A DNA stretch of 64,000 nt, from NCBI GenBank assembly GCA_963748005.1, contig CAVVHH010000002.1, positions 372,001 to 436,000 of the forward strand. The letters are read 5' to 3'. Position 1 is the first letter of the stretch. Each line of letters opens with the position of its first letter. This document shows positions 29,201-36,602 of the stretch, one piece after another. Below the pieces are notes generated by a model that was not told the origin of the DNA, made no database searches, and worked only from the letters and a program-made list of their open reading frames with translations. Source of the stretch: CAILZL01 sp963748005 (GTDB taxonomy: Bacteria > Pseudomonadota > Gammaproteobacteria > Steroidobacterales > Steroidobacteraceae). A program made the translations under genes and the position numbers.

Positions 29201-29256
29201 GTTGCAAGCGCTGCAGCTAGCGCAATGAATGCTACTTCAGAACGATTGATATACAT
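26251..29256 (-). CDS. TonB-dependent outer-membrane receptor 2
   Basis: A 1001-residue receptor, paralogue of receptor 1. The signal peptide is MYINRSEVAFIALAAALATP followed by CFAQSS; then LEEVVITGSRL, a plug with VDINIIPQNLVKRVDVVTGG, and a barrel ending RYTLGVRYKW. No STN domain is present. ATG 29256 follows GGGGGAGACGGGG; an open frame extends to 29448 without support. The N-terminal third is nearly the same as in receptor 1, while barrel loops differ, which suggests duplication with divergence of ligand binding. Two conserved stretches upstream are shared with receptor 1. Confidence 0.93.
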   Translation of the reverse strand: MYINRSEVAFIALAAALATPCFAQSSTAPGGEGDLALEEVVITGSRLATGFDTPTPVTMVAAEDLIASVPNNMGEALAQLPSLAGSVQNTTSGQGSANSNTNGQNLLNLRQLGSNRTLVLLDGQRMGVTNVEGAVDINIIPQNLVKRVDVVTGGASASYGSDAVAGVVNFILDNQFEGFKFDVNYGQTAYNDAQNGKVSMAFGTHLSDRARVVGSLEYFALSGIVWGEDTGRDWHTNPVMSVDSGATSKPRWLLIPDTRSRYGTFGGTITAVRTPTPTNNAANCALAACASLIRQTFLPGGATQLLADGTNVFGNNAYVSGGGGSIVNQAFVPKDVERYGAFLHGEFDVNDHATLWGEASYNASETFNQAQVLQSQTTSAFRLYEDNAYMPAAVKSVLTASTVPGLQYIEMTRYSRDLGYNEVTGNVYVARFATGVKGSINDRWSYDTILGYQDTHQDLDVRTAIMRRLYAAADAVVHPTNNQIVCRSQWYTGTTATSIGTFVPGGTGLDPGCVPINVFGDGSVSEAAKNYVMGVNTADIDLKQYTVDLNLRGDFGDDITLGAGPISFASGMNYRRQTASRTVDPLSGITMNTPGPVYLGDMRTINPQVQYGQGGYSYYSPVAIGGNVTVTEGYTEFGVPLLKDLTGVKELSTTLAGRLTDYSQSGVENMWKLGLNWTINDSVRVRGTLSADTRAPTVIELFNTGQVSRGTYTLGRSGQNKEIGNEELFPEHAKTYTAGLVFNPAFLPGFQASVDWYKIELLGSIAPTASQDLIDGCAAGAVEDCSWITINSVPADPASMKLTETRTSDFIIVTNQLRNEPANSYTSGIDFDATFRTPVGPGELTMRLTGNYLLDEYNPDSNCTVSSTGKKVVDFVGAIGGCGTNPELKGRISARYDINRFGIYVQQRYIKDGVRNPNYIEGIDISDNTVPEMWYTDMTLTYKLPDLGGGAGEAYFNATNVFDKDPPPTNSGAGRSWVDPTEEGLYDVLGRRYTLGVRYKW

Positions 29257-29288
29257 CCCCGTCTCCCCCGAACTTGACACGCGAGATG

Positions 29289-29311
29289 AATCGCGACGCC
29301 AGTGTGTGATT
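29289..29311 (-). promoter_or_regulatory. Conserved leader element before TonB receptor 2
   Basis: The counterpart of 22103-22125, with 21 of 23 bases identical and almost the same distance from the start codon (33 versus 36 bases). Confidence 0.5.
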
Positions 29312-29441
29312 TGTTGTGTGAGATATTCGGGTCTCGCGGTGTCAGCGTGGACCCGAACGAGTTTTCGGGATAAAGATTGCACCGGTAGCTGACAAAAGTC
29401 CACACAACAACACAATAAATGATCAGATTTCTCGCTGAAAC

Positions 29442-29459
29442 CTGTCATTTAGCTGTCAT
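29442..29459 (-). promoter_or_regulatory. Pho-box-like direct repeat upstream of TonB receptor 2
   Basis: CTGTCAT-TTAG-CTGTCAT, matching the repeat before receptor 1 in both half-sites and spacing; the flanking TCAGCG three bases beyond is also shared. It lies 186 bases before the ATG (138 for receptor 1). Confidence 0.6.
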
Positions 29460-29625
29460 CTGGCAATGACCGAATACGAGATGGCGGCGCCGACGAAAAT
29501 CCCGGAACAGTTGGCAGTGATGAATCATTCCGTTGTCATGTAATCAACCACTGATGGGCAATTCCTGAACGGCGTACGACAGGAGCTATGTTGCCGATCC
29601 CATCACGTGACCCTGAGAATATTCA

Positions 29626-30945
29626 TCAATGATCGTGCTGCAGGTAGCTCGCCTGACGCGGCAGACGCAGGCTCACCATGAACGCAATAGCCAGCATGAC
29701 GGTGACATACCAGTAGAAAGCAGTCTCGTGCCCGAGCGACTTGAGCCCGAGCGCCACATACTCTGCCGAGCCGCCGAACATTGCGTTGGCGACTGCATAC
29801 GCGAGACCTACACCCAGCGCGCGAACTTCGGTGGGAAACATCTCGGCTTTCACAATGCCGGCGACCGAGGTGTAGAAACTGACGATCAACAGCGCAATGG
29901 TGATCAGCAAGAACGCCATCACCGGACTCGAAACACCCTGCAACGCGGTCATGATCGGCACGGTGCACAGCGCACCGAACGCGCCAAACAACATCATGTT
30001 ACTGCGCCGGCCAATGCGATCAGACAGCGCGCCGAATACCGGCTGCATGCACATGTACAGGAACAGACAGCCGGTCATCACGTTGCTCGCAGTCTTGATG
30101 GTCATGCCCGCAGAGTTGACCAGATACTTCTGCATGTAGGTCGTGAAGGTATAGAACATCAGCGAACCACCTGCGGTATAACCGAGCACGGTGAAGAACG
30201 CCGCCTTGTGGTGACGAAACAGCTCTGCAACGCTGCCGGCAGCCTTGCTGCTGCGCGTTTCCGCAGTCGATGTTTCATGCAGCGTTCGCTGCAGCAGCAG
30301 CGCACCCACTGCAGTAATCGCTCCGATCACGAACGGAATGCGCCACCCCCATGCCTTCAGATCGGACTCTTCCAGCAGCTGCTGCAGGATGACAACCACC
30401 AGCACCGCGAACAGTTGTCCACCAATCAAGGTGACGTACTGGAAGGAAGAGTAGAAGCCCCGCTGGCCCCTCATGGCGACTTCACTCATGTACGTTGCGG
30501 TGGTGCCATATTGGCCACCGACCGACAAACCCTGGAACAGTCGCGCCACCAGCAGCAGTGCCGGCGCCCACGCACCGATGGTCGCATAGCCCGGCAAACA
30601 CGCGATCAGCAGCGAGCCGGCGCACATCATCGCCACCGAGATCAGTAATGCCACTTTGCGACCACTGCGATCGGCGATGCGGCCAAACAGCCAGCCGCCG
30701 ATCGGGCGCATCAGGAATCCGGCAGCGAAGACGCCAGCCGTATTCAACAGCTGTACGGTGGGATCGGACTTGGGGAAGAACGCCGGCGCGAAATAGATTG
30801 CGCAGAACGCATAGATGTAGAAGTCGAACCACTCGACGAGGTTACCGCTCGACGCGGCGATGATATCGCCGATGCGCTTGCGACGCTCCTCAAATGTGTA
30901 ATCGCCCGCTGCCGCTGTGACTGCGCTCTTCGTGCTACTCGCCAT
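29626..30945 (-). CDS. MFS transporter, metabolite:H+ symporter (MHS) type
   Basis: A 439-residue major facilitator protein with about twelve transmembrane helices. The N-terminus carries the MHS signature GNLVEWFDFYIYAF and the loop motif GRIADRSGRKVALL; a second copy GALSDRIGRRSNMML follows helix 8. Relatives such as KgtP, ShiA and PcaT-like carriers import oxoglutarate, shikimate and other organic acids with protons. ATG 30945 follows CCCGGAGAC; an open frame to 31089 has no support. The downstream position in a cluster with cupins, tannase and amidohydrolase suggests uptake of an organic acid made outside the cytoplasm (inference). Confidence 0.88.
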   Translation of the reverse strand: MASSTKSAVTAAAGDYTFEERRKRIGDIIAASSGNLVEWFDFYIYAFCAIYFAPAFFPKSDPTVQLLNTAGVFAAGFLMRPIGGWLFGRIADRSGRKVALLISVAMMCAGSLLIACLPGYATIGAWAPALLLVARLFQGLSVGGQYGTTATYMSEVAMRGQRGFYSSFQYVTLIGGQLFAVLVVVILQQLLEESDLKAWGWRIPFVIGAITAVGALLLQRTLHETSTAETRSSKAAGSVAELFRHHKAAFFTVLGYTAGGSLMFYTFTTYMQKYLVNSAGMTIKTASNVMTGCLFLYMCMQPVFGALSDRIGRRSNMMLFGAFGALCTVPIMTALQGVSSPVMAFLLITIALLIVSFYTSVAGIVKAEMFPTEVRALGVGLAYAVANAMFGGSAEYVALGLKSLGHETAFYWYVTVMLAIAFMVSLRLPRQASYLQHDH

Positions 30946-31148
30946 GGTCAAACTGTCTCCGGGATTGTCAGTAGCGGCTGGCGGCAATCCTGGCTGCTGT
31001 GTTGATACTGACGTGATCGTCGTATGTGTTCTGGATATCGGACCTGAGTTGGAGCAACGATATTGCTGGACAATCGGGGTGCAAGGCAACCCCGATTACG
31101 CTGTCAACAAACTCAGGAACGAAAGACCGGTTACACGATCAAGAGCTC

Positions 31149-32069
31149 TTACTCTGCGGCCCCTGCCCCGCCCTGCACTCGCTTGATTTGCATTCCACCA
31201 CCCAGCGAAACGCCTTTCGGGGGTTCGGGAAGCAGCAGCGTGATGACACTCTGCACGGTGGTGCCGGCGTTCTCGTTGCTGTGAACCACGCCGATTGGCA
31301 GCACAACAAGTGAATTGGCCTGCGCTTCGTAGGTCGCCGCGCCGTAGTTGATTTTCATCGTGCCTTGCTTGATGAAGTAGGCCTGATCGAACGGATGCAG
31401 GTGCAACTCAGTGCGTCCGCCACCGGGCAACATGTCATTCAGACGCTCCAGTACGTTTATCGATCCATTTGCACGGCTGATCAGGATGCGCTCATTGAGT
31501 GAATCGTGACCGGTCCCGCCATTGAGCTTGCCAAGCGGCGGCGCGACGTGAATGTACTGGGCCGCATTCTCGATCTTGCGCGCCGCAGCAGGTTTCATCA
31601 TGGACACCAGATCTCTGGAAGGCGCCGGGGTGATGACCTCAAACTCTGCTACAGGATCGGAGCCCGCATTCCACGCCTGATGCGGCACACCTGCTGGTAC
31701 GAACACCAGTGTGTCCGGACCTATTTCAAATTTATCCATGCCAAGCTGCACATTGAGCTTCCCGGACAACACCATGTATGTGTGATCGACTGGCAGGGTA
31801 TAGAGGCCCTTGGCCTTGGCACCTGGCGCCATGCGCGTATACACGAGGAAGCAGCTCTCCAGGCCATTGGTCGGCCCGGCCAGAATCTCACTGGAGATCT
31901 CGCCTTTGAACGGCGACAGGTCCACGGGGCGGACTGGCCCACGAGCTGGCGTCAGGCGGTACAACCCACCCATCGACTTTTGCATATCGTCCGCAGCACG
32001 CGCAGTCGCTCCACTGACCAGCAATGCAGTGAACGCCAGCGCCAGATACCCAGCCTTAAACTGTTTCAT
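31149..32069 (-). CDS. Exported bicupin protein
   Basis: A 306-residue protein with a signal peptide (MKQFKAGYLALAFTALLVSG) and two cupin barrels. The first carries VDHTYMVLSGKLNVQLG and FVPAGVPHQAWN; the second HLHPFDQAYFIKQG and LPIGVVHSNENAG, with His residues in metal-site positions. Bicupins of this kind include dioxygenases, decarboxylases and sugar-binding proteins, so the reaction cannot be named. It lies between the MFS gene and the Vgb/cytochrome gene on the same strand. Confidence 0.8.
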   Translation of the reverse strand: MKQFKAGYLALAFTALLVSGATARAADDMQKSMGGLYRLTPARGPVRPVDLSPFKGEISSEILAGPTNGLESCFLVYTRMAPGAKAKGLYTLPVDHTYMVLSGKLNVQLGMDKFEIGPDTLVFVPAGVPHQAWNAGSDPVAEFEVITPAPSRDLVSMMKPAAARKIENAAQYIHVAPPLGKLNGGTGHDSLNERILISRANGSINVLERLNDMLPGGGRTELHLHPFDQAYFIKQGTMKINYGAATYEAQANSLVVLPIGVVHSNENAGTTVQSVITLLLPEPPKGVSLGGGMQIKRVQGGAGAAE

Positions 32070-32116
32070 GATGATTCCCCGAATCTCGATCTCATTTATG
32101 AGCCATTACATCGAAG

Positions 32117-34030
32117 CTACTTGCCTGCTCGCGCGGCAACTGCCGCTGCTTCCAGCGCCTTTATCTCGTCGGCGCTACGGAACTGGAAGCGGATGACTTT
32201 GTTGGCCTGGTCGCAGGGCAGCCACATCTCACCGGTGTAGTGGTCGGAGCTGATATGACGTGAACCACAGCCATGACTGGCATAACGGAACATGGTCCAT
32301 TGCTGCGTTGAGGGCGTGAACCGGAAGATCGCATCCGCCAACCCTGAATCGGTCCACACATTGTGATCCCGATCGACAATGGTCTTGTAGGGATGCGTGT
32401 GAATCGGCAACTCGTGATAAGTCACTTTGTGGGTATGGATGTTGATCTCGGCAATACTGGTCTGTGCCCACAAAGGCACCCACACCGTATCGCCCTTCTT
32501 GTCCGCAGCCAGACGCCGCGGCATGTTCATGTAAGGCAACGGCGAAGCCGAGTTGTTGGCCCAGGTGCCCGCGCCGATGGACTCATAGAACGCGAGATCG
32601 GCCGGCGTTGCCAGCGCCTTGCGGGCATCGTAGCCCGGATCGCGCATGTCGAATTCGGTGACCTTGCCGGTCTTCATGTCCCGCTTGGCCACCTTGTCGG
32701 CATAGCTCTCCGACCACCAGATGTTGTCATCCGCGTCCGCCGAAATGCCGTAGGTGGTGCCATCGTTCGCTGACAGCTGCTGGTACTTGTGCCAGCCGGG
32801 ATACATCACCCCTTGCTTGTCCAGTTCGGCCGGATCGAACATCACGAAACCATGGTTGGCGTTGGCGACGGCACGGCCCTTCGAGTCCGCGTCGGTCGAG
32901 TTGTTCATGCCGCCCATGACGGCCGGAATGCGAAACGGCGTAAACGTCTCGGTCTTGGGATCGAGACGCATCATGGTGTTACCGTTGTGCATCCAGATAT
33001 TGCCCATCGGGTCTGGCGAGGCAATCTGTTCAAACAGCATCAACTGTCCGTTCGCTGCAGTGACTTTGTAATTCACCATGTCACCGGTTTTCGGATCGAG
33101 TCTGACAATGGAACGGTTGGTTTCAAAGGTCGTGCGGTCCTGGGTGATCCACGCAATCCCCTTCATGTCGAGCATCACATCATGAATGCCGACGATGCCA
33201 TGCATACCGGTTGAAGGCCCCAACATCCAGTCGGTGCCGGTGTACCACGACGGCTCATTGAGCTGCTCCTTCACGGGCAGTTCGTATTCAGTGATTACCG
33301 TGCGCGCCTCTTCGCCGGTGGGACGAGGCAGGGGCCTGAGCGTCAGTTTGGGTGAGTTGGGACCACGCACTTCCGCCAGATACCTGGCAAGATCATCACG
33401 ATGATAGCGGATGATCTGTCCCAGCCAGCGCATCTGGTTCGGCTGCAAGTCACCCGGCACATAGCCGTTGTAAAACGAATTCTCCATCGACTTGATGATC
33501 TTGTTCCAGCCCGCTTCATCGAAGCGGTTCTGCAGCGGCAGATCCAGACTGTGACAGCCGGTGCAGGACACATACATCACCTGCTTCATGCGCTTGTGCT
33601 CGGTGGTGTCGTCGGGCAATGAGTTGAACCATTCATAACCAGTCAGCTGCTGACCAAACTCCGCCAGCGGCTTCAGGGTGAGATTGCTGCGCGTAGTGGT
33701 CGTGCCATCCAGCTTCGCCTCGGTCTTCTCCGTCATGAACCCGACGGCCTGCGCCCAGATTTTGTAAGTGCCGGCAACCAGGTGCGGAAACACATAGACG
33801 CCGCGTTCATCCGTAAATACGGAAGTAGTCATCATCTGCTGTGTCGAGCGCGCTGACACCGTTACACCGCCCAAGGGCTTGCCGGCTTTGTCCTTGACCG
33901 TGCCGGTCATGCCGGGTGCTTGCGCCGCAGTAGCGCTCGGCGTCTGCGCAATACTTTGTGTTTGCACAGTCATCATGGCAATGCTCGCAGTGGCAGTACC
34001 CAATAAAACTGTCCAGCAAGACTTCTTCAT
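32117..34030 (-). CDS. Secreted fusion: carboxypeptidase-regulatory domain, c-type haem motif, Vgb-like propeller
   Basis: A 637-residue protein starting MKKSCWTVLLGTATASIAMM (signal peptide). A carboxypeptidase-regulatory-like beta sandwich (about 41-120, GTVKDKAGKPLGGVTVSARS) is followed by a haem-binding CTGCH (Cys156, Cys159, His160), then a beta-propeller like virginiamycin B lyase (GIVGIHDVMLDMKGIAWITQ, DADDNIWWSE, DRDHNVWTDS). The propeller was first known from streptogramin lyase but is common in exported proteins of unrelated or unknown function. The neighbouring cytochrome c gene starts 18 bases upstream, so the pair probably works in periplasmic electron transfer from an unknown donor (inference). 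Confidence 0.8.
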   Translation of the reverse strand: MKKSCWTVLLGTATASIAMMTVQTQSIAQTPSATAAQAPGMTGTVKDKAGKPLGGVTVSARSTQQMMTTSVFTDERGVYVFPHLVAGTYKIWAQAVGFMTEKTEAKLDGTTTTRSNLTLKPLAEFGQQLTGYEWFNSLPDDTTEHKRMKQVMYVSCTGCHSLDLPLQNRFDEAGWNKIIKSMENSFYNGYVPGDLQPNQMRWLGQIIRYHRDDLARYLAEVRGPNSPKLTLRPLPRPTGEEARTVITEYELPVKEQLNEPSWYTGTDWMLGPSTGMHGIVGIHDVMLDMKGIAWITQDRTTFETNRSIVRLDPKTGDMVNYKVTAANGQLMLFEQIASPDPMGNIWMHNGNTMMRLDPKTETFTPFRIPAVMGGMNNSTDADSKGRAVANANHGFVMFDPAELDKQGVMYPGWHKYQQLSANDGTTYGISADADDNIWWSESYADKVAKRDMKTGKVTEFDMRDPGYDARKALATPADLAFYESIGAGTWANNSASPLPYMNMPRRLAADKKGDTVWVPLWAQTSIAEINIHTHKVTYHELPIHTHPYKTIVDRDHNVWTDSGLADAIFRFTPSTQQWTMFRYASHGCGSRHISSDHYTGEMWLPCDQANKVIRFQFRSADEIKALEAAAVAARAGK

Positions 34031-34047
34031 CTCTGACCCCTGAATAC

Positions 34048-34530
34048 TCAATCGCCACTGACATTGGCGGGTGCCTTGCCGGCCAGTTGATTCGGCGTAG
34101 GCTTGGCACTGGCGGGCACGGTCTTCAGGAAGGCAAGAAGATCGTTCACTTGTTGCGGATTCAGCGCATAACTGAAACCTGGCATGCGCTCGGTGCCGGC
34201 CGCGATGATTGCTTTGACCGCCACGTCGGTAAGCAACTGAACCCGCTCTGCATCTATCCAGGGCCCCAGCGTGTTGTAGCTGGGCTGACCCACGCCGTCA
34301 TGACAATACGCACAGCGTTGCAACCAGACTGTGCGGCCGCGATAGACGTCGTCCGCCACAGCCGGTGCACTCACCAGCTTCTGCAAATCATAGGGTCGCT
34401 TGGTCACCGTGATCCGGTTCGGATCTTGTGCGGATGCAGGTGCCCCAGGCTGCTGCGCTGAAGCGACCATGCCTGCAACGAGCGCAATTGCGGCCAACAC
34501 ACCGCACGCACCCCATCTAGCTCTTAACAT
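34048..34530 (-). CDS. Periplasmic monohaem cytochrome c
   Basis: A 160-residue class I c-type cytochrome. The signal peptide starts MLRARWGACGVLAAIALVAG; the haem site is CAYCH and the likely sixth ligand is Met in ERMPGFSY. ATG 34530 is preceded by AAGGGGG. The gene lies directly upstream of the Vgb/haem fusion with an 18-base gap and is probably its electron-transfer partner. Confidence 0.88.
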   Translation of the reverse strand: MLRARWGACGVLAAIALVAGMVASAQQPGAPASAQDPNRITVTKRPYDLQKLVSAPAVADDVYRGRTVWLQRCAYCHDGVGQPSYNTLGPWIDAERVQLLTDVAVKAIIAAGTERMPGFSYALNPQQVNDLLAFLKTVPASAKPTPNQLAGKAPANVSGD

Positions 34531-34598
34531 CGCATCCCCCTTACTCATCATTCACACAATGTCTGGATGCCATTGACATCCGGACATTGCGACCGCTG

Positions 34599-35174
34599 CT
34601 ATTCCGACTTCGGGAACTTGATGTCGAGATACACAACCGGCTGATCTACCTGCACCCAGCGATGCGGCACACCCGCGGGGATCAGAATCACGTCGCCTGC
34701 TTTGACCGCCTGACGCTTGCCGCCCTCGATATCAGTACCGGCCAGGTCGCCGCTTGCCGCCTGACGTGCCACCTGTTCCGGCGAAGGTTGCGGCGCCGCT
34801 GTCTGGGAACGCTTGCTGCCATCAGCATTGGTGAACATGTCGCCGTGGGTGGCGGAGTTATGGCCGGTGATGCCGGTGATGGTGCCCTGGGTTTCAAGAA
34901 TGGCAGACCCTTCCTTCACCACGAACACCTCGCTCCAGGTACCATGCGCATGTGGGGTGTCGGGTTTGGCGATGCGAATGAACGCAGTGCTGTGCGTCTT
35001 GTCCTGAAACAAGCGTGTGCTGAAGCCCGCCGGCGATTTCTGCATGATCTCGCGCAGCTGTGTATCGCTGTAATACGCCGACTCATTGCGCGGTGTTTTC
35101 GGCTGGACGGGCGCCTGCGCAAAGGCCACTGACGCTGCACCACACAGTGCAGCAAGGGTTAGTACTGTTCGCAT
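34599..35174 (-). CDS. Exported single-domain cupin
   Basis: A 191-residue protein with a signal peptide (MRTVLTLAALCGAASVAFAQ) and one cupin domain. Metal-site-like motifs are HAHGTWSEVFVVKEG and LIPAGVPHRWVQ, separated by an insert containing a short Gln/Pro-rich stretch. ATG 35174 follows GGAGGAATT, a strong site. Probably a metal-binding enzyme or binding protein; function is not determinable from sequence alone. It belongs to the minus-strand catabolic-looking cluster. Confidence 0.8.
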   Translation of the reverse strand: MRTVLTLAALCGAASVAFAQAPVQPKTPRNESAYYSDTQLREIMQKSPAGFSTRLFQDKTHSTAFIRIAKPDTPHAHGTWSEVFVVKEGSAILETQGTITGITGHNSATHGDMFTNADGSKRSQTAAPQPSPEQVARQAASGDLAGTDIEGGKRQAVKAGDVILIPAGVPHRWVQVDQPVVYLDIKFPKSE

Positions 35175-35252
35175 AATTCCTCCGGATATTTCTTTAATGC
35201 AGGGGCACGGAGATTCAACAGATTCTTGAATCTCCATTCCAGTTAGAACCTG

Positions 35253-36425
35253 CTAGATCTTGAACAACCGCTTCAGGTTGCCCCTTAAGACAAGATCACG
35301 ATCCACGTCGTTGAATGTCTGATCGATCAGGGAATGAGGCTGATTGGCCATCTGATTGTCACCGGCGGCGTACATGTTGTCCGTGCCCAGCACGATGCGA
35401 TCAGCGCCGACTATTTCAGCGAGATAGCGCATTGAAGGCGGCCAGTAATTGAGTGAATCGTAGTAAAAACGCCGCAGGTACGAGTACACCGGCTGCTTCG
35501 CCTTGCTGCCGCCACCGCGGCCTTCCATGCGCCCCATGACATACGGAACCGCGCCGCCGCCCATGGTCGCGATGAAGGTCAGATTGGGATATTTGTCGAG
35601 CGTGCCGGAGACGATCAGTTTGCAGATCGCAACCGCCACTTCGATGCAATTGCCCAACGAATTGGTCATGCCGGGAAAACGGAATTGCCCCGAACTGAAA
35701 TCGGCGCCCGCGGGAACGCCCGACGCCTGGTCGGCCAATCTATACCCCATGCTCCAGTTAGCCTCGCCATCCAGAGGATGCAGCAGAATCGGCAGACCGA
35801 GTTCCTCGATACGCGCCAGCACCGGCGCGAAATCGGGTTCAAACAGATATTCCTTTTGGCCCAGGTTGGTGCACAGATGCGCGCAGACCATGCCCGGCTT
35901 GCCCGCGACGCGATTGATCTCCGCCAGCGCTCCTGCCGGATCGCTGCAATTCATCTCGATACCCGCGATAAAACTTTCCGGGTGGGCGGTATGCGCTGCC
36001 ATTGCGGCGTCGTTAACCGCACGCGCAATCTTCGCGCCGTTCTCCTTGTCGACCCACTGCCACGGACGGAAACCACCCAGCGTTAGCAGCGAGGTCTGAA
36101 TGCCCAGAGCATTCATGAGCTTCTTGCGCCGGTCCATGTCGTGATTGATCGGATCGAGGAAATCGGGACGCCCCAGTTCCGCTTTGGCTTTCAGATAAGC
36201 TTCAGGCGCCCAATGGGTATGCACGTCAATCGAAATTGGCGACGCCACCTTGCGCTGTGGTTTGGTCCAGGGGCGTGGAGTGGCCGTAGCCGCATAACTC
36301 TTGTCACCCGAATAGCTCGGTATGGCACCACCGCCAGCAGCCTGCGCCGCCGCCTCCTTGGAACCCAGCACGCCCACTGCAGCAGCAAGCCCGCTCGTCT
36401 TGATGAAATCGCGTCTGTTAGTCAT
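35253..36425 (-). CDS. Tat-exported amidohydrolase (ACMSD-like)
   Basis: A 390-residue TIM-barrel amidohydrolase of the ACMSD/isoorotate-decarboxylase-like family. The twin-arginine signal is MTNRRDFIKTSGLAAAVGVL. Metal-site motifs: HTHWAPEAY near residue 70, a barrel His in ILLHPLDGEA, and the late Asp in LGTDNMYAAGDN. Relatives act on aromatic ring-cleavage intermediates and on 4-oxalomesaconate-type acids, usually as decarboxylases or hydratases in the cytoplasm; a Tat signal is less usual. ATG 36425 with GGAG upstream is preferred to GTG 36431. Confidence 0.85.
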   Translation of the reverse strand: MTNRRDFIKTSGLAAAVGVLGSKEAAAQAAGGGAIPSYSGDKSYAATATPRPWTKPQRKVASPISIDVHTHWAPEAYLKAKAELGRPDFLDPINHDMDRRKKLMNALGIQTSLLTLGGFRPWQWVDKENGAKIARAVNDAAMAAHTAHPESFIAGIEMNCSDPAGALAEINRVAGKPGMVCAHLCTNLGQKEYLFEPDFAPVLARIEELGLPILLHPLDGEANWSMGYRLADQASGVPAGADFSSGQFRFPGMTNSLGNCIEVAVAICKLIVSGTLDKYPNLTFIATMGGGAVPYVMGRMEGRGGGSKAKQPVYSYLRRFYYDSLNYWPPSMRYLAEIVGADRIVLGTDNMYAAGDNQMANQPHSLIDQTFNDVDRDLVLRGNLKRLFKI

Positions 36426-36602
36426 GACCACTTACTCCAGATATTTCTTTGCACAGCCCAAATCTACGATACGAATTGACTCATCCGAGTGTAAGCCAAA
36501 GGTTGTTCCGTTCACGTTCTTTGCCATTCTTTACAAGGGAGCCAGAACAAGTTCCGGATCTTCATGCTGCAGGCTCCCAATCTGTATCACACAACAAGTG
36601 TG

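Larger units (their letters stand above)
29257..29625. other. Intergenic region between TonB receptor 2 and the MFS gene
   Basis: This 369-base gap contains the shared leader block (29289-29311) and the Pho-box-like repeat (29442-29459). The remainder, 29460-29625, shows no gene and no clear terminator for the MFS gene. Confidence 0.5.

Noticed and set aside
29629..30648. A 339-codon plus-strand open frame opposite the MFS gene
   Set aside because: Its composition (many His, Gln, Arg) is typical of an antisense frame, and the minus strand clearly encodes an MHS-type transporter.
32117..34030. Antibiotic (virginiamycin B) lyase
   Set aside because: The propeller is Vgb-like, but the haem motif, the extra N-terminal domain and the cytochrome neighbour point to another role; resistance cannot be claimed.
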